The position numbers and the translations under genes are program-made. From Amblyomma americanum (Eukaryota > Arthropoda > Arachnida > Ixodida > Ixodidae), in assembly GCF_052857255.1 (NCBI RefSeq), contig NW_027526484.1, positions 1,213,501 through 1,277,500 on the forward strand: 64,000 nt of DNA, in the 5' to 3' direction. The notes under the pieces are model-generated. The model was not told the DNA's origin. It searched no databases and worked only from the letters and a program-made list of their open reading frames with translations. Shown piece after piece: positions 46,433 to 58,304 of this stretch. The first letter of the stretch is position 1; each line of letters opens with the position of its first letter.

Positions 46433-46603
46433 ATGTCGTGTCAATGCCTTATACAGGTGGACAAAGGCTGAAGAGACGGTGTGCACGTCTCCCCTCCAAG
46501 CACAGTCCAGCAAAGATTTTGCGGCTGGATCAGGCTACTGGAACTGAGACGTCAGAAGGCAGTATGACTGCACCACAAGGGCACAAGCACCCAACAGCCC
46601 ATG
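46433..46603 (+). CDS. Exon B1, modular phase 1-1 exon
   Basis: 171 nt (57 codons) between gggtactgcttcag and gtgagatgctt. Reads from DVVSMPYTGGQRLKRR through DQATGTETSEGSMTAPQG to KHPTAH; basic start, Ser/Thr/His-rich end, probably disordered. Phase 1 to 1, so it joins exon A2 cleanly with a Gly codon at the junction. Two further copies, B2 and B3, have the same length and stay open in this frame. It belongs to a repeated unit running from 46241 to about 46905. Confidence 0.6.
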
Positions 46604-47059
46604 GTGAGATGCTTGCTTGGCCTGTTATATTGTCTCACCACTGAAATCATGTTCTTCCTCATGCTGCTACCAAAAATGTGCTGCTCATGCGTGCTGCTAA
46701 CCCTGAGTGCACTTATATTCACGCCAAAATGGGGGCAAAGCTGCGTATGCATACCATATGCTCCTCTTTGCATGGGTCGCAATGTGGTTTGATGTTGTTT
46801 ATAGGTTCTACATACCTGGCGCCTCCAACTTTGCTCAGACTGTGGGACATAGGTAACAGACGTGTTGTCACTCAGTATGGGTTTTCCTGTTTGTTCCGCA
46901 AGCACGCTGCAGGAGAGAGGACGTGCAGATTGTACGCTGGATTCGTGTGAATGCTCGACGTCCAGACCGACTGACAGATGCTTGGTCACGTGTCGCAATA
47001 ACCGCGCTGACGCGCGCGGGCCATACGCGATTCGGTCCGCTTGTCTGAACCCACCTTAA

Positions 47060-47215
47060 GGGCCATCGGGGTATCTTGTCTTCACATTACATGCCTTGCC
47101 CAAGCCCATTTCTTCCTCTTGATTTTGACTAGGATGTCATTACCCTGCGTTTGTTCCCTCACCCAATCTGCCCACTTCCAGCTTAACGTTACACCTATCG
47201 TTCTTCTTCAGTTTG
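47060..47215 (-). mobile_element. LINE 3' end, shortened copy
   Basis: Matches the 2560-2710 part of the LINE end upstream of A1. The block break with the preceding B unit lies at about 47050, inside the LINE relic. Confidence 0.7.
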
Positions 47216-47621
47216 GTGTGCTGTCCTCAACTTAAACTAAACCGTTCTCGCTAGCCTCCACGCTTCTCCCCATAGGTTTTTGCCTCGATTTTCACGAGAA
47301 CCAAAAAAGGGAAAAAATTCCAGCAAAATCCAACCACACTATTCAAGCCAAGAAAGGCTGTACCATGGGAAATTTATTTTGATATCATCGAACAAGAACA
47401 AAGCTTCTTCCCAGGCCAAGTAGTATGAGAGGATTTTTTTTATTTTTTGTTCTACGATTATCTGTGTCTGAAATGAACGAGGTAGAATGGTGAATTTTTT
47501 TCATACATATGTTGGTTGGTCACTAATTTTCGTCTGTGTTCACTTTCACTCACGTTTTCCCCCTACATTTCGTTGTGTTTAGTATGGGAGAATGCACTTT
47601 GCTTTGTTAATTTACTTGCAG

Positions 47622-49097
47622 GTGACGGTGCCTCTGATGAGAGAAGCATGCTGATCAACATGAGAGCAGAAATGGGGGATCGCCGGTCGCTCACTTCCTT
47701 GCCTCCATCTCCTCCACATGGTGGGGAGGAAAGCAAAGTTGACCAATTTGAGGTCACCTTACCAGACCTGCCCTCCATATCCCTATGGCTGCCCTGGTCA
47801 CTGCAGTCAGTGGCCTCTCCACCAGAGCCAGAGACCTCTTCACCAGAGCCAGTGCCGGAGTCTACTCCTCCTCCAGGACCATCCCAACCCACACGTCTGT
47901 TGGAGGCTTGTGTGCAGGTATCTCGGGAGGAGCAGCTGGAGCCTGCTACTCTGGAGGAACCTGTGGTGCCTTTGGCTTCCTTCGAACTGCCACAGGATGC
48001 GGCTGAGGGGCAGGAGCATGGCAAAGAGCAAATGGCATTTGCATCCATCTCTGTACCAGAGCCAGGGCTAGTGCTGGAAGTAACTTCAGAACCACCCCAA
48101 CCCAAAAGACTGTCAGAGGCTCACATGCAGGAATCTCTGGATGAGCAGCAGGATCTTGCAATGAGAGATGTTAAGGAACTTGTGGCACTTTCAGTTTCTT
48201 GCAAACTGCCACACGAGACTGCAGGGATGCTGGAGCACGTCAACGACACAATGGCGCTTGCATCTGTCTCTGCACCAGACCTAAGGCCTGTGCCAGAGCT
48301 GACTCCTACTTCAGAACCACCCCAACCCACACAGCCGTCGGGGGCTAGTGTGCAGGAATATCTGGAGGAGCAGCTGGAGCCTTTTACTTCCTCCAAACTG
48401 GAGCAGCAGAATCTTGCAATGGAAGCTGCGAGAGAACTAATGGTGACTTCAGGATCCTTTGAGCTGCCCCAGGAAACAGCAATGCAGCTGGAGCATGCTG
48501 AAGAGGCAATGGCGCCTGTAGCTATATCTGCACTGAACCCAGGCCTTTTGCCGGAGGTGTCACCTCTTTCAGAAGCATCTGAATCCAGACATGTATTGGT
48601 AGCTAGCACGCAGGCATCTCTGTCAGAAGAGCTGAAGTCTGCTGCTGTCTCCAAGATGGAGTTGCAGGCCCCTGTAATGGAAGCTGTGGAGGAACTTACG
48701 ATGACTTCAGCTTCCTCCAAACTACCACAGGATATTGCAGGGATGTTGGAGCACGTTGCAGGACCGATGGCGCTTGGGGCTATCTCTGTGCAGGAGACAG
48801 GACTGGACGTGCCTGCTCGGTCAGAACCACCACAGACAGCTTGGCCACCAGACCTTTTTATGCTAAGTCAGGTGGCAGAATCTGCCGCTCGCTGTGAACT
48901 GAAGCAGCAAAATCTTGGTCAGGAGGGGCCAGTGACGGCTCTGCCGGCTTCCCCCGAGCTTGCTCCGGCCTCTGTCCTCGAGTCCGTGGCACTTGCAGCT
49001 TCATCTGAGCCAGTGCAGCCAACCACAACGGCGCTGCTGCCTCAACTGGCCGAGTCTGGCCTGTCACCGCATCCAGAGGCTGTATTTGAATCAGAGC
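47622..49097 (+). CDS. Exon A2 of the central gene
   Basis: 1476 nt, phase 1 to 1, bordered by ttacttgcag and gtaagtattt. Same length and fully open frame as A1 and A3, with scattered substitutions and no indels. Pro/Glu/Ser-rich with the same four to five diverged internal units. Preceded by B1 and followed by B2, both phase compatible, so a transcript could carry B-A-B-A. The downstream flank resembles the A1 flank up to the GT/GA tract near 49478, where a B unit is joined. Confidence 0.75.
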
Positions 49098-49477
49098 GTA
49101 AGTATTTCTGATTTCTTGTGCAGGTTGCAGAACCATGCGTACATTGTGAATGACCTGATGCATGGCTTCACTTTGCAGCTCGTACTGTAAAATTTGGGTG
49201 AGAACACTGGATGGCAGGGACACAGTGCAGGCTTTCAATGTGTGTTGGAGCAATATGGCTGCATTATATCAAGCTGTCAAAGGACTGTTATCATGCCATC
49301 ACAAGTAACTAGGTGACAGCATGAACTTTTATTCATGGGCAGTAACTGCGAAGCATCGCAATCTGATGCTTGTTGCTTGGATGAAGGTGACATGTTTCGT
49401 AATTGGGCTAAACGGCAGTGACAGCCTGCTACCATCATGATTAAAAATAATTTGATTTGGTCTCTTTAATTTTTAAG

Positions 49478-49514
49478 TGTGTGTGCGCGCGTGCGTGCGA
49501 GAGAAAGAGAGAGC
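49478..49514. repeat. GT/GC/GA microsatellite at an A-to-B unit joint
   Basis: Degenerate gtgtgtgtgcgcgcgtgcg then gagaaagagagag, ending directly at the start of a B unit (gagcatgacac). Confidence 0.8.
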
Positions 49515-49679
49515 ATGACACTTAGCTCCTACTAGACCAATGTCATGCTAATCATAGCAATATGCAGCTCAACACCATAGTGCAGGGATAATTGCGGCAG
49601 TTGTGGAAAAACATCGTTATGCCGACCTTAGCTCAGCATATTGCAATGACTAGATGGTGGACAGCTACCCATACTGGGT

Positions 49680-49870
49680 TAAAACAGATCCTTGGGCGAG
49701 TTGGTAACTCATTATAACCAGAACAGCGCTCACTAAGACACGGACACGAAGGGAGACACGACACACACGAGCGCTGACTTTCAACTGGTGTTTATTGTTT
49801 GGAACGAGGCATGTATACAGTTCCAACAACACAAGGAAACCAAACCATCCATTCATAGATTCATAGTTAA
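49680..49870 (-). mobile_element. Penelope-like 3' end fragment
   Basis: Has cttgggcgagttggtaactc and gctgactttcaactggtgttta, the signature of Penelope-like 3' ends in minus orientation. It interrupts the B unit between actgggt and the acceptor of exon B2, and is absent from B1 and B3. Confidence 0.65.
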
Positions 49871-49917
49871 TTCATGCTGCTGCTTCAGATGGTACTGCTT
49901 CAGAGGTACTGCTTCAG

Positions 49918-50088
49918 ATGTCGTGTCAATGCCTTATACAGGCAGACCATGGGTGAAGAGACGGATTAGACGTCCCCTCTCCGAGCACAGTCCAGCAACG
50001 ATTTCGTGGCCGGATCAGACTACTGGAACTGAGACGCCAGAAGGCAGCATGACTGCAACACAAGGGCACAAGCACCCAACAGCCCATG
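49918..50088 (+). CDS. Exon B2, modular phase 1-1 exon
   Basis: 171 nt, open in the same frame as B1 (DVVSMPYTGRPWVKRRIR to KHPTAH), ending at gtgagttgctt. Upstream, the acceptor motif tactgcttcag is present three times within about 40 bp (ending near 49888, 49903 and 49917), so acceptor choice could vary. Exon length is unchanged if the last is used. Confidence 0.6.
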
Positions 50089-50399
50089 GTGAGTTGCTTG
50101 CTTGACCTGTTATATTGTCTCACCACTGAAATCACGTTCTTCCTCGTGCTACTACCAACAATGTGCTGCTCATGCTTGCTGCTAACCCTGAGTGCACTTA
50201 TATTCACGCCAAAATTGGGGCAAAGCTGCGTATGCCTATCATATGCTGCTCCTGTTTGCGTAGGTCGCAATATGGTTTGATGTTGTTTATAGGTTCTACA
50301 TACCTGGCGCCTCCAACTTTGCCCAGACTTTAGGACATAGGTGAAAGACGTTTTGTCACCCAGTATGGGTTTTCCTGTTTGTTCTGCTAGGATGCTGAA

Positions 50400-50957
50400 A
50401 AGCCTCTCGAAGTGTTGCCGAGGTGGCCGTTTCATCATAAAACCTTTTTAACAATGGCAAATCCGAGGGAGCACCTTTTTTTTTTGTCGTACTACAAGTG
50501 GTGACTGCAGTCAGCAATTATTACCAGTCCGAACTGAAGGGGATCAGTGCCGCCAGATTCTGCAGTAACTAAGAGCAGCTGGTGAAGGCGAGACACCAGT
50601 GGCGGTAAATAACCACAGCTGCTACCTGCAGAGCGGGAATGGTCTACTCTTGCAATACGTTCTTGCAGTTGACCGCAGACAGGGGCAGTCCTTCCTTGCA
50701 TACATTTACGACACGTGTCATGACACAATGTATATGAGAAGCTTAGACATGTATCTATGTGGCTGCTGGTTGGAATGCTTTTGCCATAGCGTATATCCCA
50801 TAACCGGTCTGGAGTGCCATACAGTTAGGGCCTTGGTATTGAGGTGGTCACTTGAAGCAAGGCATCTTGCAGCTTGTTTCAAAGACTTGCATTCTTTCAT
50901 ATGTGTGTATATGTAGCACAGCCCATTGGCAACTACAAGAGGTCTAAGGAAATGGAA
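50400..50957. other. Intron, nothing firm recognised
   Basis: A 105-codon frame at 50599-50916 passes through an acceptor-like cttgcag at about 50665, but it has no phase-compatible donor or known motif. Confidence 0.3.
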
Positions 50958-51597
50958 GATGGAAGTTTAGAGCTGTCCGAAAAAACGTAAATCACAGTCA
51001 CAGCATATGCCTTCAGGCAGCACTTTTTTCTGTCCTTTTTTTTTCCAGGCAAAACTAGCCAGTACCTCACTTGAACATTACATGTTTATGATAAAGCAAG
51101 TCATTTTGCTTAATCCTAACAAAGTCACGTCCCTTTGTCATTTACGTAGGTGGCCCCAGTCTCCGTGTCTGTATGTTTCCATTTATAGCCCTGTTGATAT
51201 AAGCATTTTTTTTCACAAAGTTCGAAGAATAACTCATATGCGAGGGAGAAACATAGTAGCTGATCGACATTGGAACATAGTGCTAAAATTTAAGATAATC
51301 AAAAACAGCCTACATAAGCATTAAACTGAATTCTGTAGAGCCTTGATCCCTTGACTGTCACGACAGCTAGATGGCATACGGTGACCAGGGACCATACTCT
51401 GTAACAATCCACTTCTCAACTTTATTATTTTTTTCTTCTACAGTTAGTATACCGCTGCAACTTAATTGTGACAGCATCATTGACAGGTTAACAAACCATG
51501 TGATTCACGGGCTCCAGTATGGATGGCAGGGCTGGCCAATCCATGGAGACAAAGGAATGAATAGAGAAAAGAGTTCTTGCAAAACGCGAGAAACATG
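50958..51597. repeat. C unit, second copy
   Basis: Matches about 1-600 and 52410-53048. It ends abruptly at cgagaaacat, where sequence homologous to the region downstream of exon A (about 4890-5000) is joined. Confidence 0.85.
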
Positions 51598-51691
51598 GAT
51601 TAAGGTGATATGTTTCGTAATTGGGCTAAACGGCAGTAAGTCTGCTGCCATCATGATTAAGAAATAATTTGATTTGGCCTCTTTTTAATGT

Positions 51692-51727
51692 GTGTGTGCA
51701 TGTGTGTGCATGCGTGAGAGAGGGAGA
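51692..51727. repeat. GT/GA microsatellite at a unit joint
   Basis: Precedes a truncated B unit (51725-51819). A second GT tract at 51818-51848 follows that truncated unit and precedes the full B3 unit. Confidence 0.8.
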
Positions 51728-51819
51728 GCATGACACTTAGCTCTTACTAGACCAATGTCATGCTAATGATAGCGATTTTTTGATATGCAGCTCAATACCA
51801 TAGTGCAGGGATAATTGCG
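51725..51819. repeat. Truncated B unit
   Basis: Only the first ~95 bases of a B unit (gagcatgacacttagctc to gataattgcg), cut before its exon and closed by a GT microsatellite. Confidence 0.8.
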
Positions 51820-52040
51820 TGTGTTTGTGCATGCGTGTGTGTGTGGAAGAGCATGACACTTAGCTCCTACTATTCAAATGTCATGCGAATGATAGTGATT
51901 TTCTTATATGCAGCGCAACACCATAGTGCAGGGATAATTACGGCAGTTGTGGCAAAACATCGTTACACCGAGCTTAGCTGAGCATATTGCAATGACTTGA
52001 TGGTGAGCAATGCAGCTGTCCATACTGGGTACTGCTTCAA

Positions 52041-52211
52041 ATGTCGTGTCAATGCCTTATACAGGGAGACCATGGCTGAAGAGACGGATTAGACATCTCC
52101 CCTCCGAGCACAGTCCGGCAACAATTTCGCGGCTGGACCAGGCTACTGGAACTGAGACGCCAGAAGGCAGCATGACTGCAACACAAGGGCACAAGCACCC
52201 AACAGCCCATG
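52041..52211 (+). pseudogene. Exon B3 with lost splice acceptor
   Basis: 171 nt, open in the same frame as B1 and B2 (NVVSMPYTGRPWLKRRIRH to KHPTAH), donor gtgagatgctt intact. The acceptor reads tactgcttcaa instead of cttcag, so the invariant G is gone. The exon is therefore probably skipped; being phase 1-1, skipping keeps the frame. Use of another upstream AG cannot be excluded. Confidence 0.6.
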
Positions 52212-53647
52212 GTGAGATGCTTGCTTGGCCTCTTATGTTTTCTCACCACTGGAATCACGTTCTTCCTCGTGCTACTACCAAAAATGTGCTGCTCATGAGT
52301 GCTGCTAACCCTGAGTGCACTTATATTCACGCCAAAATTGGGGCAGAGCTGCTTATGCCTACTGTATGCTCCTGTTTGCGTAGGTCGCAATATGGTTTCA
52401 TGCGAATGGAGGGAAGTTTAGAGCTGTCCGAAAAAGTGTAAATCACAGTCACGGCGTATGCCTTCAGGCAGAACTTTTTTCTGTCCTTTTTTTTTCCAGG
52501 CAAAACTACCCAGTGCCTCACTTGAACATTACATGTTTATGATAAAGCAAGTCATTTTACTTAATCCTAATAAAGTCACGTCCCTTTGTCATTTGCGTAG
52601 ATGGCCCCAGTCTCCGTGTCTGTATGTTTCCACTTATAGCCCTGTTGATATAAGCATTTATTTTCACAAAGTTCGAAGAATAACTCATATGCCAGAGAGA
52701 AACATAGGAGCTTATTGACATTGGAACATAGTGTTAAAATTTAAAAATTTAAGATAATCAAGAACAGCCTACATAAGCATTCAACTGAATTCTGTAGAGC
52801 CTTGATTCCTTGACTGTCACGACAGCTAGATGGCATACAGTGACCAGGGACCATACTTTGTAACAATCCACTTCTCAACTTTAATATTTTTTTCTTCTAC
52901 AGTTGGTATACCGCTGCAACTTAATTGTGACAGCATCATTGACAGGTTAACAAACCATGTGATTCACGGGCTCCAGTATGGATGGCAGAGCTGGCCAATC
53001 CATGGAGACAAAGGAATGAATAGGGAAAAAAGTTGTTGCCAAACATGAGAAACATCTAGGTTAGTCTTAGCGTACAAGATGTAGCCATAGTGCTTCCTCT
53101 GCAGCCTTCTGTCTGGGGGTTCTGGTGACATCCACCCATGAGAATTCCTTAGACAAAGCACCACGATTCCTTGTCTTCTTGTCTTTTGCTTATGAGTAGC
53201 TCCTTGCCTAGGCAGCAGGGAACTGAATGTTAGATCGAGATAAACAGCAATTAGGTACTTCAGATGGGTTAATTAGCTACTAGTCCTTGACTGTCTGCAG
53301 GTTGTGAGTTAGTGCTAAATCTTTTGGTGCTGTACATTAATGGTCTCCATACTTAAAAAGAAATGCCGTGTCGAAGCATTATCTCAACCTAGTGTTATTC
53401 TAGGTGTCGATAGGATTTGATCAAAGAATACCCCTGTCTAGTGTTGTTCTTTGTTTAGCTCAATGGTCGCTGAAGACACTGTTGTAAAGCAGCCTTGCTT
53501 GCTTTTTTTTTTCTCTTTGAAGGAAAGGTCTCTCTTTCTGCTTGAAGCAAGGTGCAAAAAACGAGAAAGGAAAGACCTGAGGTGTTTAGTGAATGATGCA
53601 ACCATTGCTCGTGTAGGAATGGAAGGGCTACTTCCCAGTAGAAAAGA

Positions 53648-53843
53648 AAACAGTTGGAACCAATTGGATTATCAGCTGGTTCCAATTGGACCAATTGAGT
53701 TTACAGATGTTTCCAATTTGAATGGTGTGCAAAGTGGATAGTCCAAATGGAGTATCCGATTATACCAATTCAGTTTCCAAATGGTTAGATTTGGATCAAT
53801 TGAGTTTCCAACTGGTGAGCCCAATTGGTCTATACAACTGCAC
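53648..53843. repeat. CCAATTGG-rich cluster, left part, copy 2
   Basis: Duplicate of 1200-1395. Confidence 0.6.
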
Positions 53844-54377
53844 CCAATGTATCCATGTGAATATTTGCATATCTGACAAACAAGGCATAACTAACATGGT
53901 TTTTATATTAATAGCTATCAACAGCTTATCCTGCTAAATTGTATTCATTATCTGCACTACCTCTGCCTAAGCTGTATGCACCACTTGCACCACCACTGTG
54001 GTCGAAATTAAATAACTGTGCTCAGTGGGCAAGCATCACTGGCCCCAGCCTGAGAGCTTCATTAATGGGGTATATAAGTTGGAATGCAAGTGTGTTCTTT
54101 GCATGTACATAACGAGCTAATTTATATGCTATTAGTGTCTGAATGTGTAGTGTTTCTTGTGTGTGATTTACGCTTGTCTTTTGGCCTTGATTTCCATAAA
54201 TTCTTATGGTTTTTAATTCCGTAGTAAAAATTTGTTGATTGGCACCAGTCCAAGCAACTCAGTTTTCCTTTTGGACATTAATATGTTAAGTTGTAGAAAT
54301 ATTTCTCACATCGTATATTTTTCACAACTTAATTGTGATGTTTATGTTGTGAATATTTTCTGGATGCAAAAACTGCC

Positions 54378-54538
54378 CAAGGCCTAATCGGTCCAATTCA
54401 TTGGTCCAGTTGATCCAGTGGAGTCCAATTGGCCAGGTGGCTAAAAACACAACTGAAACCAATTGGTTCCAATTGTAATTAGTTACAATTGCAAAATCCA
54501 CTTGGAACCAATTGGAAAGTCGAATTGGTTCCATTTGA
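54378..54538. repeat. CCAATTGG-rich cluster, right part, copy 2
   Basis: Duplicate of 1930-2085 with one extra motif unit near 54460. Confidence 0.55.
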
Positions 54539-54763
54539 AATTTCTAATCTTTTTTTTTTACTTGGCCATCAAGCAAGAATGTAAGTTGGTCGTATTGGTG
54601 ATGCATGGTGCCTTGTTTCTGCAAAGGCACTGATGTTTTGTGGAGTTTGACTTCAGAAAGCATGGACGTCTATACGGTCTTGCTAGTGTTAGGTACAGCA
54701 TTCCTCACAGTAATCATTTTTTTTGACAAATTAAGAGAATATTACAGGCTTTATAGCCCTGGT

Positions 54764-55183
54764 ATCATCATCATCATCATCATTTATTAACCCTTAAGGG
54801 TCCCGTCAGGGACATTACATAAGGGGGGGGTGGTACAGGGGTGTTCAGCCGTCATACATGAATATAAATAGAATGAATATAAATATAGAAGGAATATAAA
54901 AATACAGAAAAATATAGAAAATATATAGAAAAATATAGAAAGTAGAACAAGACGAAAAAAGACAGAAGTAACAAATTCAAATAATCACGTCATGACAGAG
55001 TGTAGCAGAAATATAAACAAAAACAAATTGTAACTTTGGAAGTAGCACAGGATGGTCAGTTAGCAGGGCTTGGAAGCTGGCATAGGGTGCAGGAAAAAAT
55101 TATTTGTCGTTGAGATGGTCGATTAGGAGCTGTCTGAATCTGGAAGGATTAGTCTCAATGACAATGTGTTCACTTCTTGGGGT
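54764..55183 (-). mobile_element. LINE 3' end inserted only in copy 2
   Basis: About 420 bp absent from copy 1, where ccctggt runs directly into gccgttttt. On the minus strand it reads HIVIETNPSRFRQLLIDHL, NDK and a stop, the end of a LINE ORF2, then a 3' region with gggacccttaagggttaata and a tail of ATG repeats (atcatcatcatc on the plus strand). Heavily 5'-truncated, as is usual for LINE insertions. Confidence 0.8.
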
Positions 55184-55252
55184 GCCGTTTTTTTTATTCC
55201 CTTCCGCAATAGACATAAGGTTTCATTCTATATTCTTGTGTTGGTATTTTAT

Positions 55253-55600
55253 TTTCATCATCCTCATCAGCTCGACTACGCCCACTGCAGGACAAAGGCC
55301 ACTCTCATATCTTTCCAATTAAATCTGTCCTGTGCCAGATGCCACCACCCTATCCCCGCAAACTTCTTAATCACATCCGCCCACCTAACTTTCTGCCACC
55401 TTCTGCTACATTTCCCTACCCGTGGAATCCATTCTGTTACCCTTAAGGGCTATCGATTGTCTTGTCTTCACATTACATGCCCTGTCCAAGCCCATTTCTT
55501 CCTCTTGATTTCGACAAGGATGTCATTAACCCGTGTTTGATCCCTGACCCACTCTGCCCTCTTCTTCTCTCTTAACGTTACACCTCTCATTTCTCTTTAG
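55253..55600 (-). mobile_element. LINE 3' end, copy 2
   Basis: Duplicate of 2345-2710, with several substitutions. Confidence 0.7.
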
Positions 55601-56016
55601 TTTGGTGTGCTGTCCTCAACTTAAGCTAAACCCTTTTCACTAGCCTCCACGCTTCTGCCCCATAGGTTTTTGCCTCGATTTTCACAAGAACCAAAAAAGG
55701 GAAGAAATTCCAGCAAATTCCCACCACACTATTCAGCCAAGAAAGGCTGTACCACAGGAAATTGATTTTGATGTCGTCGAGCAAGAACAAAGCTTCTTCC
55801 TAGGCCAAGTAGTATGATAGGATTTTTGTTTTTATTTTGTTTTGGTCTACGATTATCTGTGTCTGAAATGAACGAGGTAGAATGGTGAATTTTTTTCATA
55901 CATATGTTGGTTGGTCACTAATTTTCGTCTGTGTTCATTTTCACTCACGTTTTCCTCCTACATTTGGTTGTGTTTAGTATGGGAGAACGCACTTTGCTTT
56001 GTTAATTTACTTGCAG

Positions 56017-57492
56017 GTGATGGTGCCTCTGATGAGAGAAGCATGCTGGTCAACATGATAGCAGAAATGGGGGATCCCCGGTCGCTCACTCCCTTGCCTC
56101 CATCTCCTCCACATGGTGGGGAGGAAAGCAAGGTTGACCAATTTGAGGTCACCTTGCCAAAGCTGCCCTCCAAATCCCCATGGCTGGCCTGGTCGCCGCT
56201 GTCAGTGGCCTCTCCACCAGAGCCAGAGACCTCTCCACCAGAGCCAGTGCCAGAGTCTACTCCTCCTCCAGAACCATCCCAACCCACACGACTGTTGGAG
56301 GCTTGTGTGCGGGTATCTCGGGAGGAGCAGCTGGAGCCTGCTACTCTGGAGGAACCTGTGGTGCCTTTGGCTTCCTTCGAACTGCCACAGGATGCGGCTG
56401 AGGGGCAGGAGCATGGCAAAGAGCAAACGGCATTTGCACCCATCTCTACACCAGAGCCAGGGCTGGTGCTGGAAGTGACTTCAGAACCACCCCAACCCAT
56501 GCGACTGTCAGAGGCTCACATGCAGGAATCTCTGGATGAGCAGCAGGATCTTGCAATGAGAGATGTTAAGGAACTTGTGGCACTTTCAGTTTCTTCCAAA
56601 CTGCCACACGAGACTGCAGGGACGCTGGAGCCCGTCAACGACACAATGGCGCTTGCATCTGTCGCTGCACCAGACCTAAGGCCTGTGCCAGAGGTGACTC
56701 CTACTTCAGAACCACCCCAACCTGCACAGCCGTCGTGGGATAGTGTGCAGGAATATCTGGAGGAGCAGCTGGAGCCTTTTACTTCCTCCAAACTGGAGCA
56801 GCGGAATCTTGCAATGGAAGCTGCGAGAGAACTGATGGTGACTTCAGGATCCTTTGAGCTGCCCCAGGAAACAGCAATGCAGCTGGAGCATGCTGAAGAG
56901 GCAATGGCGCCTGTAGCTATATCTGCACTGAAGCCAGGCCTTTTGCCGGAGGTGTCACCTCTTTCAGAAGCATCTGAATCCAGACATGTATTGGTAGCTA
57001 GCACGCAGGCATCTCTCTCACAAGAGCTGAAGTCTGCTGCTGTCTCCAAGATGGAGTTGCAGGCCCCTGTAATGGAAGCTGTGGAGGAACTTACGATGAC
57101 TTCAGCTTCCTCCAAACTACCACAGGATATTGCAGGGATGTTGGAGCACGTTGCAGGACCGATGGCGCTTGGGGCTATCTCTGTGCAGGAGACAGGACTG
57201 GACGTGCCTGCTCGGTCAGAACCACCACAGACAGCTTGGCCACCAGACCTTTTTATGCTAAGTCAGGTGGCAGAATCTGCCGCTCGCTGTGAACTGAAGC
57301 AGCAAAATCTTGGTCAGGAGGGGCCAGTGACGGCTCTGTTGGCTTCCCCCGAGCTTGCTCCGGCCCCTGTGCATGAGTCCGTGACACTTGCAGCTTCATC
57401 TGAGCCAGTGCAGCCAACCACAACGGCGCTGCTGCCTCAACTGGCCGAGTTTGGCCTGTCACCGCATCCAGAGGCTGTATTTGAATCAGAGC
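56017..57492 (+). CDS. Exon A3 of the central gene
   Basis: 1476 nt, phase 1 to 1, bordered by tttacttgcag and gtaagtattt, fully open. Its 5' part shares variants with A1 (for example MIAEMGDPRSLTPLP against MRAEMGDRRSLTSLP in A2). Its 3' part shares variants with A2 (SESRHVL, HVAGPMAL, VPARSEPP against SEPRHVL, HVAEPMAL, VLVRSEPP in A1), so it is a mosaic. Followed by exon D2 in matching phase. Confidence 0.75.
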
Positions 57493-57869
57493 GTAAGTAT
57501 TTTTGATTTCTTGTGCAGGTTGCAGAACCATGCGTACATTGTGAATGACCTGATGCATGGCTTCACTTTGCAGCTCGTACTGTAAAATTTGGGTGAGAAC
57601 ACTGGATGGCAAGGACACAGTGCAGGCTTTCAATGTGTGTTGGAACAATATGGCTGCATTATATCAAGCTGTCAAAGGATTGTTATGATGCCATCACAAG
57701 TAACTAGGTGACAGCATGGACTTTTATTCATGGGCAGTAACTGCGAAGCATCGCAATCTGAGGCTTGTTGCTTGGATGAAGGTGATATGTTTCGTAATTG
57801 GGCTAAACGGCAGTAACAGCCTGCTGCCATCATGATTAAGAAATAATTTGATTTGGTCTCTTTTTAATT

Positions 57870-57919
57870 TGTGTGTGTGCGTGTGCATGCGTGTGTGTGT
57901 GTGTGTGTGAGAGAGAGGA
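57870..57919. repeat. GT/GA microsatellite, copy 2
   Basis: Duplicate of 4981-5030, same length by eye. Confidence 0.9.
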
Positions 57920-58133
57920 TGAATTTGAGAATGCATCCGAGTGCAGCATAATGTAATCTTAAAAAGTTCAGAGCATAATTAATGCCCCATTTTCAGTGTC
58001 TAGTGCAGTCCACCAGTGTCACACCACTAATGTTCATATCACTGCAGTACTACGTAAAGAAGCCACTGCTTTGCTTGAGGTTGGACGTGATTTACAAAAA
58101 ATTGCAAATTGGAAGGTTTTACTTCCTGAAGCC

Positions 58134-58304
58134 CATGATGTGCATCGTAGCGGAAGGCTCCAAAGTAACTGAAACCACTATCGCACAGCACATGGGCGCC
58201 TTTTGTGTTTTGCCTCCATCGAAACGCGGCCGCCGTTCCTGATACTAAGCCCAGATCCTTCAGCTCAGTATCCAAGTGCCCTAACCACTGAGCCACCACG
58301 GCAG
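58134..58304 (-). mobile_element. tRNA-derived SINE, copy 2
   Basis: Duplicate of 5245-5415. Confidence 0.7.

Noticed and set aside
46275..46547. Alternative reading of the B1 unit starting further upstream (AAVVAKHRYTKLSS...)
   Set aside because: That frame is not maintained in B2 and B3, whereas the phase-1 exon B frame is open and of equal length in all three.
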